Source: Aphrocallistes beatrix
Lineage: Eukaryota > Porifera > Hexactinellida > Sceptrulophora > Aphrocallistidae
Assembly: GCA_963281255.1 (NCBI GenBank)
Contig: OY725494.1
Span: 4,601,934 to 4,665,933 of the forward strand
DNA: 64,000 bases
Direction of reading: 5' to 3'
Shown here in pieces: positions 21,341-32,338 of the stretch. The notes under the pieces are model-generated. The model had not been told where the DNA came from and searched no databases. It saw only the letters and a list, made by a program, of their open reading frames with translations. A program made the translations under genes and the position numbers. Each line of letters begins with the position of its first letter. Position 1 is the stretch's first letter.

Positions 21341-21903
21341 GTTTATGTGAGAACCAATCAATTATCAGCCTTTTATAATGCCATTCACACTATTATATTT
21401 CATTTAAATGATTGAATACTGCTATTTTGACTCTATAATTTGATTGTTAACAACAATTAAAGTGTGTTATATGCTACGATTAATCAATTCGATCATAAAA
21501 TAACTTTTAACGACATGGACTGGAATAGATTATTTAAGTATAATAATCTTTAGCAATGTGAACTTTGTGTATTCAAATTGAGCTTACATTCAGGATTAGT
21601 TGACTTAATACGAAGTAAATTATATTTATCACGAAACAAAATTTCTGCTACAGTTCTGATTTCATTAATGTAACCGTAGACAAATGACAATCCAGCGTAC
21701 TTAGTATAAAACAAGAAAGCGACGTATTGTTTCTCTAATATCCGCAAGCGCCCACTGGATAAATCTGCAGACACGCAGTGTCTACAAGCGCGCTTGTCGA
21801 TTATTAAGTGGAAGTGGAAGAAATTCATTATTTAAAAGTCACCCATATACTTAAGGCAAAGTAAACTTTTTAAGTGATTAATCAATCCCCAATTAGACTA
21901 GGA

Positions 21904-22055
21904 CAGCGATTTTCAACCTTTTTTGGCAAATCAATTTTCCTATATTATGTGGACCCCTTCCCATTAACCTAATACAACATTTCGAATCCTGTGGACCCCT
22001 TGATATCTTCTGTGGACCACTAAGGGGTCCATGGACCCCAGGTTGGGAACCACTG
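21904..22055. mobile_element. hAT MITE (family 'CAGTGGTTCCCAACC')
   Basis: Ends CAGCGATTTTCAACC / GGTTGGGAACCACTG, with a perfect 8-bp target duplication GACTAGGA at 21896-21903 and 22056-22063. Related copies are at 60999 and 63190. Confidence 0.9.
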
Positions 22056-22326
22056 GACTAGGACATAGCCTACTCTAATAATGCCTCACAGTAAAACAAC
22101 CAAGGATGCGGTAATAGCCGAATGGATTAATACACGATTAGCCTAAAATCGTTAACCATGTAGGATAAGCATTAAGAATGTATTATCAGCATATATAAAC
22201 ATGGCATCAAAGTACATATATCCGTTGTCAAAATTTCGATTAGTCATCATATCATTGCGCAACAGGTCATTTTAAGCACGATTTTGGCAATTTTCTAAGC
22301 TGTTTTAAGCCTATTTCTAAATGTTA

Positions 22327-22834
22327 TTAAGGTATAATTTTTGTGTAGAACTAAGATTAGTACGAGTTGATTTGAAAAATTTAGCATTTTTTAATGGAAT
22401 GTTGTTACATTCCTACGTTGCTATGGTGGAGTATTTTGATCAGTTTGAGCCATATCCTGCAAACTGTAAGAACTAGGTCTTCAAATTTGATCGTATTTGA
22501 TAGCCAATTGGCTACTTCCTATTAGGTAATAATACAATTTAAACTTCTAAGTTCACAGACTATAGAGTTCTGCGACAATTTAGTGTTTTGGTCACATTCT
22601 TAAAATCAACCCATTACTCAAAACTCGTTGAATTTAGAAGTTGTATTATCACCTAAAAGGAAGTAGTCAATTACCTATCAAACACGATAATTTGAAGATC
22701 TAGTTACTACAGAGTTTGCACGAAATGGCCCAAACTGACCAAAATGCTTTACCATAGCAACGCAGGAATGTAACAACATTCCATTGAAAATCAACTCGTA
22801 CTAATCTTGGTTCTACACAAAAATCACACCTTAA
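22327..22834. mobile_element. Large foldback MITE with about 225-bp arms
   Basis: Arms of about 225 bp (22327-22556 and 22618-22834) are inverted copies starting TTAAGGT, sharing GGAATGTTGTTACATTCCTA. TTAA stands at both ends, compatible with a TTAA or TA target. Non-coding; the arms have diverged, so it is old. Confidence 0.8.
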
Positions 22835-23445
22835 TATAGTTTGAGAATCTTTGTCCTAATTGTTTCCAAATAGTATTATTAGAAAAACTCCCAAATGAAC
22901 CCTCTAATTCGATATATCCAATGCCATTAACATTATTTAGAGCAAATACAATGGACTAATTCTAATCCATCATATATAATCTAAAGAATTCCAATTGACT
23001 GGATAGACTATGCATATACGCTCGTATTTCAATAAATTGTATGAATACATGCTATAATCTTCTTTATGAAAGTTTACGTTAAAACAGGCAATGCCCCCTC
23101 TGGCAAAGATTCTACATCCGACGGATCAGTTCACGGTATTTTCCATGCGCTTAATGTTGTAGGGAACATGAAGTGAATGTGATATATATATATCTAGCTA
23201 TTTACTAATGACTGTAGGACGTGGTAAGGCCTCAACCGGTACCCGATGGCCGTTTCGGTATTTAGGAGCCGGGTACGGTTTGTAAGTTATAATTTGGCTT
23301 ATTTTAAATAGTTTGCTTGTACATTCAAAACGTCTGGTTACGTTTTCTGATTATGGTCTCTAGGCTCGATCCTATTCCCTCGAATCTCTGAGTTTACTTT
23401 GATATGTAAAGTTATACATACAATGATTATGCCATATTGCATGTT
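22835..23445. other. Intergenic DNA upstream of tubulin copy 3
   Basis: No gene or clear repeat seen. Confidence 0.4.
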
Positions 23446-23520
23446 AAACCGGATAATGGGTTTCCGTGTATTATGAGTAACGTGATGGTAGATATGCCTA
23501 ATCCCAGTGTATTTATATAT
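23446..23520 (+). promoter_or_regulatory. Beta-tubulin promoter, copy 3 (diverged)
   Basis: AAACCGGAT (23446), GTAACGTGATGGTAGATATG (about 23477) and CCTAATCCCAG precede TATTTATATAT (ending 23520), 46 bases before the ATG. The order is as in the other copies, with substitutions. Confidence 0.65.
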
Positions 23521-23566
23521 GTTCTATGTTTGAATCTAGATAGATGTTCAGCTTTTACTAATAAAC

Positions 23567-24967
23567 ATGGGTGAAATAATACACATTCAACTTGGTCAGT
23601 GCGGCAACCAAATAGGGACAAAGGTATGTTAGAATCAGGAGTATGAAATTTACCATATGAATTTATTACTTTCACTCTAGTTCTGGCAAGAGATCTCTGA
23701 AGATCAAAACATTGATGTAAATGGACTTCCAATCCCAGATGAAAATCCAGAAACCTCACAGATGAGACAGGAGCGAATCAATGTGTACTACAACGAGACT
23801 CAGGGAGGAAAGTACGTACCGAGAGCTCTCCTAGTGGATTCAGATTCTCGAACCATGGATTCCATCAGAACAGGGCCACTCGCAAATTTTTTTAATAAGG
23901 ACAATTTAATCTTTGGGACAAGTTTCAGACCAGGGGGCAACTGGGCTGAAATATACATGGGAAGTGCCGAGCTGTTGGACAGTATTGTGGAAGTTCTGCG
24001 AAAAGAAACTGAAAGTTGTGATCGCATGCAGGGATTCCAGCTGGCATACTCATTAGGTGGCGGTTTTGGCTCCTCTCTAGGGTCTCTTCTTATCAACAAG
24101 ATAATGGAGGAATATCCTGATCGTATTTTGATGCCATTCAGTGTCATCCCTTCTCCAAAGTTGTCTAACACTGTGGTAGAACCGTACAACACAATGCTTT
24201 CTACCAATCAGCTGAACCAATACTCCAATTTGACGTTTTGCATTGATAATGAGGGTTTATATGACATTTGTAAACGCGTCTTAAAGTTAGAAGAGCCTAA
24301 CTATCCTGAGCTCAATCACTTGATTTGTTGTTCCATGTCTGGGATCACATCTTGTCTACGTTTCCCTGGCGAGCTAAACCTCTGTAAACTGGCAGTTAAC
24401 ATGATACCATTCCCTCATCTCCATTTCTTCATGCCGGGTTTTGCGCCGCTCGTTTCTTCCGATACTAAAAGTTATCAGTCGGTGTCTGTGGCCGAACTTA
24501 CACAACAAATGTTCGATTCGAAGCATTGCATGGCTGCGTGCGACCCTCGAAATGGCAAATACCTCACAGTGTCGGCTATCTTCAGGGGAAAAGTAACCAT
24601 GAAAGAAGTAGATGACCAGATGGTATCGATGCAGAACAAGAATAGTGCATATTTCGTAGAATGGCTCCCTAGCAACGTGAAAACAGCTGTTTGTAATGTT
24701 CCCCCAAAGCAGCTAAAAATGTCTAGCACATTAATTGCTAATACAACAGCGATAAAAGTCCTGTTCGAACGAATGCTAGAACAGTTCAATAAAATGTTTA
24801 AACGCAAGGCTTTCCTCCATTTCTACACCGGAGAAGGTATGGACGAGATGGAATTCACTGAGGCTCAGTATCACATTTATGACACGATCAATGAATACCA
24901 GCAGTATGAAGAAGCCATGCTGGATGACGGAGAAGATGGAAGTGACTATAATGATACTGATGCTTAG
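23567..24967 (+). CDS. Divergent beta-tubulin, copy 3, with altered GTP-binding loops
   Basis: Exon 1 23567-23623 ([19 protein letters not shown]), intron 23624-23680 (57 bases, very short), exon 2 23681-24967; 447 residues. Up to about residue 260 it differs strongly from its neighbours. The T3 loop [17 protein letters not shown] is replaced by [17 protein letters not shown], the signature GGGTGSG reads GGGFGSS, and the LNADLRK segment at the T7/H8 region reads LNLCK, two residues short. The second half is nearly identical to the other copies. The frame is open and splice sites are good, so it may be expressed as an unusual isotype or non-GTPase tubulin, or be an early pseudogene restored in its 3' half by conversion. 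Confidence 0.85.
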
Positions 24968-25519
24968 AAATAGGATTACTGAACTATAGGCTATGACTGC
25001 TTACTGAGTGATTTTGTACTTGTATATTATATTGGATTATTTCTTTTACATACTTGTAATTCTTGGTTTGTCTTTCTAAGATTCATCAATATATTGTGAT
25101 GAAAAGGAGAGGAACGGACGGTATAATTATGAGGATTTTCTAATGATTCAACTTTGTTTTTGACTTAATGTAACAACCTTTTTAATCAAAGAAACTTCCC
25201 AAATCATTTGAATCTAAGTTCTCCTTCTCATTATATTTCTGATACGAATATATGTACAGTTTTGGATTTGGGAGTGCGATAAAATTGTCTATTGCAATCT
25301 CTCCTCATGCTTTGGTGTTGAAATGCACCTTTCAAGATTGTGGAGAGGAAGAACTATCTTAAAAAACTCGGATAGATAATCTGATGAATATGAAGAGTGA
25401 AAATCAGCACTAAATAGTGGTATCGTAAGTTAAGAATGTAAAATACCCTACGACATGGTAGCGTACTTCTTATTAGCATCAAAAAGGTATGAAATGTCCT
25501 ATTACGGTTATACAGATAT

Positions 25520-25771
25520 TGGTGGATGGTTAGATGCTATAAAAGGGGTTTTCAACCTGGTATTTTGATTGAATTTGGTCGTACATCGATGCAATTTAGC
25601 AAAATGTATGAACGTAAGGCTTTCCTCTCTACCAACACAAGCAAAGGTATTGACGAGATGGAATTCATGGAGGCTCAAACTAACCTTACAGAATTGATTG
25701 CCGAATACTTACAAGGAGAGATAATGATTTATGACGAAGATGATGGAAGTGATCATGATGATGAAGATTAA
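25520..25771 (+). pseudogene. Beta-tubulin C-terminal relic
   Basis: An open stretch encodes MQFSKMYERKAFLSTNT and IDEMEFMEAQTNLTELIAEY, matching the last helices of beta-tubulin ([29 protein letters not shown]). The usual HFYTGEG is broken and the acidic tail has changed to DEDDGSDHDDED. No upstream tubulin sequence is found, so it is a truncated copy, older than the conventional copies. Confidence 0.8.
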
Positions 25772-25949
25772 ATTATGATTAATAATTACTGATAATTTAA
25801 TTAATGATCTCTCTAGCGTTACTTCACGCGAGAGAAATTATGGGTTCTGGACATGGGCAGTGCTAGGAGATCATTTTCTACAATTTGGGGAGACAAACAC
25901 AACTTTGAGGCTTTGTGTTGAGCTGAGTCGAGCATCCAGGGTCTATAGC

Positions 25950-26187
25950 CAAGGGCGTAGGCAGGGGATCAGGGGGGGCAGCTCCCCTCTGACTGGATAA
26001 AGTGAATATTTATTTAGTAAATTATAAAGTAATTGATGAGAGGGGAGTGTTATCGAAGATAATTTGTATTTCTAGAACCTCAAAATTAGATGAATCTGTC
26101 CAAATTACCCCAATTACAGCGCTACAACGCCTCTAGACCCCCCAGCTTGTTGATATGCTCCCTACAAAATTCCTGGCTACGCCCATG
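25950..26187. mobile_element. hAT-like MITE
   Basis: Ends CAAGGGCGTAGGCAGGG / CCTGGCTACGCCCATG, with near-perfect 8-bp flanks TCTATAGC (25942-25949) and TCTGTAGC (26188-26195). Non-coding. Confidence 0.8.
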
Positions 26188-26548
26188 TCTGTAGCGTTAA
26201 TCCTCCATAATTTCATATCTGCCTATATGATATAATATCATGACGTAAGGTGATCAGATTGCACTTTATGCTCTAGAAAAGCCAGTTTTTTGGGGGGAAT
26301 TTGGGAATTAAAACCTTCCTCTGTTTCAAATATATATGATTCAAATTTTGAATTTGGTCCAATATCTTCTTCAGGAACGAGCAAGGGATGTTACACACTT
26401 TCATGGCATAAGGCATCTCCTATGCAGTTAGAGCTTGTCGTAACAAGATATCTACAACATTTTATGAATAAAAGCAACGTGTAAAACTGCTCGTCAGCAT
26501 TTCCCTACGAACAAATGTACTTTGTGGTAAGTTAGCCGTACTGGCATC

Positions 26549-26970
26549 ACTTGTAGTATGCCGTCATAATACTTGGCATACCTTTGTCTGTAAGTCCACT
26601 CCTACTTCTTACCTCACGAAGCTAAAATGAAATTTTGTCATGGTTCTTATACGATATCTCTTCCTAACTGAGGACTAATTTCTGACAGTATGGCATATCT
26701 TGTAAATAATGCACCGCTCACTCTACTGCGCCAATCAGAAACACTTCTCGGATCAATCGTTTAATAAAAACATACAAGGATGTAGCCAAAGGTCAATGCC
26801 AGTTGGCAGACCCACTGAACTTCTGGTTGGCCCGCCAGGGCCTGAAGATTTGTCGTTTTAGGTTGCTGATGGCCAAGTCGGGGTGACTGCTGGCTACGCC
26901 CCAGGACTCGTGATGCACTCGTATAAACATCTCCGATTCTTCATGAGTTGATAATACATATATAGTATAT
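26549..26970. repeat. Direct repeat left of tubulin copy 4
   Basis: About 420 bases nearly identical to 29194-29612, with landmarks TGACAGTATGGCATATCTTG and GGCCTGAAGATTTGTCG. The two repeats bracket tubulin copy 4. A shorter piece (TGGTTCTTATACGATATCTC) is repeated again at about 26998, right against the tubulin promoter. Confidence 0.85.
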
Positions 26971-27017
26971 TTGTTAAGTTAAAATGAAATTTTGTTATGG
27001 TTCTTATACGATATCTC

Positions 27018-27065
27018 CGTTGTGTAACGTGGTAGAATATATGCCTAGTGCCCAGTATATATAGG
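27018..27065 (+). promoter_or_regulatory. Beta-tubulin promoter, copy 4 (upstream box missing)
   Basis: GTAACGTGGTAGAATATATG to TATATATAGG is identical to copy 2, but the AAACCAGAT box is gone: the shared sequence begins only at about 27015 (CTCCGTTGTGTAACG), just after the duplicated repeat. Confidence 0.75.
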
Positions 27066-27132
27066 AATACTTTGTGTCTTGAGTATAGATAGAGAGTTCA
27101 ACTTAGTCAACCACTTCAACAATCCTTCAAAA

Positions 27133-28826
27133 ATGCGTGAAATTATCCATGTTCAAGTTGGCCAATGCGGCAACCAAATAGGGACAAAGGTATGTTAAAT
27201 GTGAATTCACACAGCTGTTTATCAATTGCATCTAGCGTAGAAATCGAAAAATATCAAACAAGTAAGTATTGGAATCCAAAAAATTTCCAATGTGAATCCT
27301 TAAAAACCCTAGATAAACTGTTGAGAACGAATTTATAATACTACGTAGTACAATATTTTGATTTTCTGACTTTATGCGTATTATGCAAAAAAGGTTTTAC
27401 TGAAATAAATCGGTTATAGAGCTTAATTAAATTAGTTTAAATAACTTCGTGCACAGGTGCTTAAATAGAACATAACAAGGGCTATCCCAACAAATATAAA
27501 TTCAGAGAATTTATAATGTCTCCTCTGCTCTAGTTCTGGGAAGAAATCGCTGAAGATCACAACATCGATGCAAACGGAATCTTCGTTCCAGATGAAAATC
27601 CAGAAGACTCTCAGATGAGACAGGAACGACTCAATGTGTACTACAACGAGGCTCAGGGAGGAAAGTACGTGCCAAGAGCTCTTCTGGTGGATTTGGAACC
27701 CGGAACCATGGATACCATCCGCGGAGGGAAACTCGCCAATCTTTTCAGGCCGGACAACTTGATCCATGCACAGAGTGGTGCAGGGAACAACTGGGCTAAG
27801 GGACACTACACAGAAGGGGCAGATCTGGTGGACCGTGTTGTGGATGTTCTGCGAAAGGAAGCTGAAGGCTGTGATTGCATGCAAGGATTCCAGCTGACAC
27901 ACTCGCTAGGTGGTGGAACTGGGTCAGGTCTCGGTACCCTCCTCATCTCCAAAATAAAGGAGGAATACCCTGATCGTATCATGATGTCATTCAGTGTCGT
28001 GCCTTCCCCCAAAGTGTCTGACACTGTAGTAGAACCGTACAATGCTGTGCTTTCCACCAATCAGCTGATCGATAACACTGACGAGACATTTTGCATTGAC
28101 AATGAGGCTTTGCATAACATTTGTAAACGCGTTCTAAAGCTAGGCAAGGCGAACTACACTGAACTGAACCATCTGATTTGTTGCGCCATGTCTGGGATCA
28201 CATCTTGTCTCCGTTTTCCCGGACAGTTAAATGCTGATCTCCGTAAACTGGCAGTTAACATGGTACCATTCCCTCGTCTACATTTCTTCATGCCGGGTTT
28301 TGCGCCACTAGTAGCTTCTGATACTAAAAGTTATCAAGCGGTGACCGTTGCTGAACTTACACAACAAATGTTCGATTCGAAGCATTGCATGGCTGCATGC
28401 GACCCTCAAAATGGCAAATACCTCACAGTGTCGGCTATCTTCAGGGGAAAAGTGGCCATGAAAGAAGTAGATGACCAGATGGTGTCGATGCAGAACAAGA
28501 ATAGCGCATATTTCGTAGAATGGATCCCTAGCAACGTGAAAACAGCTGTTTGTAATGTTCCCCCAAAGCACCTAAAGATGTCTAGCACTTTTATTGCTAA
28601 TACAACAGCGATAAAAGCCCTGTTCGAACGAATGCTGGATCAGTTCGGTAAAATGTTTAAACGCAAGGCTTTCCTCCATTTCTACACCGGAGAAGGTATG
28701 GACGAGATGGAATTCACTGAGGCTCAGTCTAACGTTACCGACATGATCAATGAATATCAGCAGGATGAAGAATCCATGCTGGATGACTTAGAAGATGGAG
28801 ACGACTATGATGATACTGAGGCTTAG
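27133..28826 (+). CDS. Beta-tubulin, copy 4 (two exons)
   Basis: Exon 1 27133-27189, intron 27190-27533, exon 2 27534-28826; 449 residues. Start [26 protein letters not shown] intact, all loops normal. It differs from copies 1 and 2 at scattered sites ([23 protein letters not shown]) and mainly in the tail, [22 protein letters not shown], where an alanine, a lysine and a glycine of the other tails are replaced. Tails carry binding sites for motors and modifications, so this could be a distinct isotype. Structural microtubule subunit. Confidence 0.95.
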
Positions 28827-29108
28827 AAATAGGATTACTGAACTATAGGCTATGAGTGCTTACTGAGTGATTTTGTACTTGTATATTATGTTGGATTCTT
28901 TCTTTTGTATATATTTGATGAATTCATGGTTTGATTTTCTAAGATTCGTCAATATATTGTGATGAAAAGGAGACGAACGGACGCTACAGTAATAAGGATT
29001 TTCTAATGATTCAACTTTGTTTTTGACTTAATGTAACAACATTTTTAATCATGGAAACCAAATCCTTTGAATCTAAGTCCTTTTCATTACATTACTGATA
29101 CGGATATA

Positions 29109-29170
29109 CGAGGGGTGATTGATAAGTCCGTGGCCTAAGGTAGAAGCACGAGCTTGTCAATCACCCCTCG
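29109..29170. mobile_element. 62-bp mariner-like micro-element
   Basis: Ends CGAGGGGTGATTGATAAGTC / GCTTGTCAATCACCCCTCG, with TA on both sides. The paralogous flank at about 21176-21190 lacks it, showing the empty site. Confidence 0.9.
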
Positions 29171-29193
29171 TATGTAGTTATGGGTTTGGGGGC

Positions 29194-29612
29194 CACTTGT
29201 AGTGTGCTGTTATAATACTTGGCATACCTTTGTCTGTAAGTCCAGTCCTACTTCGTACTTCACGAAGCTGAAACGAAATTTTGTCATGGTTCTTATACGA
29301 TATCTCTTCCTAACTGAGGACTAATTTCTGACAGTATGGCATATCTTGTAAATAATGCACCGCTCACTCTACTGCGCCAATCAGAAACACTTCTCGGATC
29401 AATCGTTTGATAAAAACTCATGCAAGGATGTAGCCAAAGGTCAATGTCAGTTGGCAGTCTAACTGAACTTCTGGTTGGCCCTCCAGGGCCTGAAGATTTG
29501 TCGTTTTAGGTTGCTGATGGCCAGGTCGGGTGAATGCTGGCTACGCCCCAGGACTTGTGATGCACTCGAATAAACATTTCCGATTCTACATGGGTTGATA
29601 ATATAGTATATG
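29194..29612. repeat. Direct repeat right of tubulin copy 4
   Basis: Partner of 26549-26970. The rest of the gap up to 30022 holds no recognisable gene. Confidence 0.85.
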
Positions 29613-30022
29613 TGTGTCAATATTAAAGTATTTATATCCTGAGGTTCGTCAGGGCATCATCATGTAAGGTATTGTATTTACCCCAAATTATTTCGTTCTA
29701 AATCTAAAGGATTTCTAATAGAAATTTCTAGGCTATAAATCCGTGGTGAGTTGGATTTTCTCGACAACCTGCTCAAGCTACTTATAAAATATTCCTGACA
29801 GACTAAACTTTCCATTTTAAATACAGAGCATTAATTATGGTCTTTACCCTAACGTCATTTGTCTTAGATAGAGAACATCAGTTAAAACTTGAAATCAAGA
29901 TTATTTACAAACTCACAAATTCTCAATACTATGTGTATGCTAACCAAACTAATCAGTAATATACAAATTGGAGTCCTAAACATACAAAGTCACTCATAGC
30001 CTATAGTTCAGTAATCCTATTT

Positions 30023-32205
30023 CTAAGACTCAGTATCATCATAGTCACCTCCATCTTCTCCATCATCATCCATCTTGGCTTCTTCATACTGCTGGTATTC
30101 ATTGATCATGTCGTTAACGTTAGCCTGAGCCTCAGTGAATTCCATCTCGTCCATACCTTCTCCGGTGTAGAAATGGAGGAAAGCCTTGCGTTTAAACATT
30201 TTACTGAACTGTTCCAGCATTCGCTCAAAGAGGGTTTTTATCGCTGTTGTATTAGCAATAAAAGTGCTAGACATTTTCATATGCTTTGGGGGAACATTAC
30301 AAACAGCTGTTTTCACGTTGCTAGGGATCCATTCTACGAAGTATGCACTGTTTTTGCTTTGGATTGAAACCATCTGGTCATCTACTTCTTTCATGGCCAC
30401 TTTGCCCCTGAAGATAGCTGACACTGTGAGGTATTTGCCATTTCGAGGGTCGCATGCAGCCATGCAATGCTTCGAATCGAACATTTGTTGTGTAAGTTCA
30501 GCAACGGTCACCGCTTGATAACTTTTAGTATCAGAAGCTACGAGTGGTGCAAAACCCGGCATGAAGAAATGTAGACGAGGGAATGGTACCATGTTAACTG
30601 CCAGTTTACGGAGATCAGCATTTAACTGTCCGGGAAAACGGAGACAAGATGTGATCCCAGACATGGCGCAACAAATCAGATGGTTCAGTTCAGTGTAGTT
30701 CGCCTTGCCTAGCTTTAGAACGCGTTTACAAATGTCATGCAAAGCCTCGTTATCAATGCAAAATGTCTGGTCAGTGTTGTCGATCAGCTGATGGGTGGAA
30801 AGCACAGCATTGTACGGTTCTACCACAGTGTCAGACACTTTGGGGGAAGGCACGACACTGAATGACATCATGATACGATCAGGGTATTCCTCCTTTATCT
30901 TGGAGATGAGGAGGGTACCGAAACCTGACCCAGTTCCACCACCTAGCGAGTGTGTCAGCTGGAATCCTTGCATGCAATCACAGCCTTCAGCTTCCTTTCG
31001 CAGAACGTCCATAACACGGTCCACCAGATCTGCCCCTTCTGTGTAGTGTCCCTTAGCCCAGTTGTTCCCTGCACCACTCTGTGCATGGATCAAGTTGTCC
31101 GGCCTGAAAAGATTGGCGAGTTTCCCTCCGCGGATGCTGTCCATGGTTCCGGGTTCCAAATCCACCAGAAGAGCTCTCGGCACGTACTTTCCTCCCTGAG
31201 CCTCGTTGTAGTACACATTGAGTCGTTCCTGTCTCATCTGAGAGTCTTCTGGATTTTCATCTGGAACGAAGATTCCGTTTGCATCGATGTTGTGATCTTC
31301 AGCGATTTCTTCCCAGAACTAAGGCAGATTTTTGAATTACTTTATACGCATACATTTGTAAACTTATCATTACTCTATGTTTTCTTACTTTGTTCCCAGA
31401 ATTGATGGGGAATTTAATACTATTAAATTATTATAGTAGAAGCCGTGTATGGACAATTTATGTGAACAGATAATTGAAATGAAACGAACAATTTTGAAAT
31501 CTAAAACTCCGATTCATTCTTTAGATCTTGAAAATATTCGTCTCAAAGATTTTTGGTACTCTTGGAAGTTATCTATAGTTTAATTATAGTAATAGTTTGT
31601 AATACAGGTATCCCTCGCCTTTCGCGGAGGTTGCGTTCCTGAGAATTGTCGCGAATGGCAAAATCGCGAACGGCAAGACGTTAGTTCAATGAGAATGGTG
31701 GGGTTACGTTCCTAGATTATAAAAACGACGCTAGATACAGTTTGCTAAATACGCTATTGATTCAATAGTTGATCTGTAATACTCATACAAACACTGGCAC
31801 AAGTAAAATGTTAGTAATAAATGAAGTGATAAATGAAAAATATAGATCCTCTAGTAGCAAACCTAAGTACCATATCTAAATAGTAAAGTCTAACCTTTAG
31901 TACTAAACCTAAATTGTAGATACGTATAAGGTTATGGACTTATGCTAGCCCATAAACTACTGAAGAGAGTAACGAAAACCGCGAATAGTCGAGGGAACGA
32001 GTCGCGAATAGCAAAACAAGACTCAAAAAATTTTCCGCGAATAGTCGAAACCGCGATTGGCAAACCCGCGAACGGCGAGGGTTACCTGTATTATCATAGA
32101 CATGATTACTTTTTAAATTGTTTTGCTATTTAGAATAATTTGACATACCTTTGTTCCTATTTGATTGCCACATTGACCAACTTGGATATGAATAATTTCA
32201 CGCAT
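30023..32205 (-). CDS. Beta-tubulin, copy 5 (two exons, minus strand)
   Basis: Exon 1 is 32149-32205 ([19 protein letters not shown], then donor GTATGT), the intron 31319-32148 is the longest of the set (830 bases) because of an inserted pogo-type MITE, and exon 2 is 30023-31318; 450 residues. GGGTGSG and other loops are intact. The tail [20 protein letters not shown] has one extra Asp and ends in Ser. It is the only inverted copy, closing the cluster on the right. Structural microtubule subunit. Confidence 0.95.
31605..32088. mobile_element. pogo/Tigger-like MITE inside a tubulin intron
   Basis: 484 bp with inverted ends CAGGTATCCCTCGCC / GGCGAGGGTTACCTG, flanked by TA at 31603-31604 and 32089-32090. 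Internal CGCGAATnG units repeat. It explains the length of the intron. Confidence 0.9.
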
Positions 32206-32257
32206 CCTGAAAGATAATACAATGAATAGTTGATGTGAAGTGAACTTTCCTCTGCAG

Positions 32258-32338
32258 TCATGAATCTTCCTATAAATACTGAATACTGAGCATATCCAGT
32301 AACCGATACATACAGAACACTCCCTCATCTGGTTTCAC
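32258..32338 (-). promoter_or_regulatory. Beta-tubulin promoter, copy 5 (degenerate)
   Basis: Read on the minus strand: GAAACCAGAT (about 32327-32336), GTTACTGGATATGCTCAG, then CAGTATTTATAGG, in the same order as the other tubulin promoters but with substitutions. The TATA lies about 65-75 bases from the ATG. Confidence 0.55.

Noticed and set aside
21550..21828. 92-codon minus-strand frame
   Set aside because: No paralog, motif, promoter or splice support; left unassigned.
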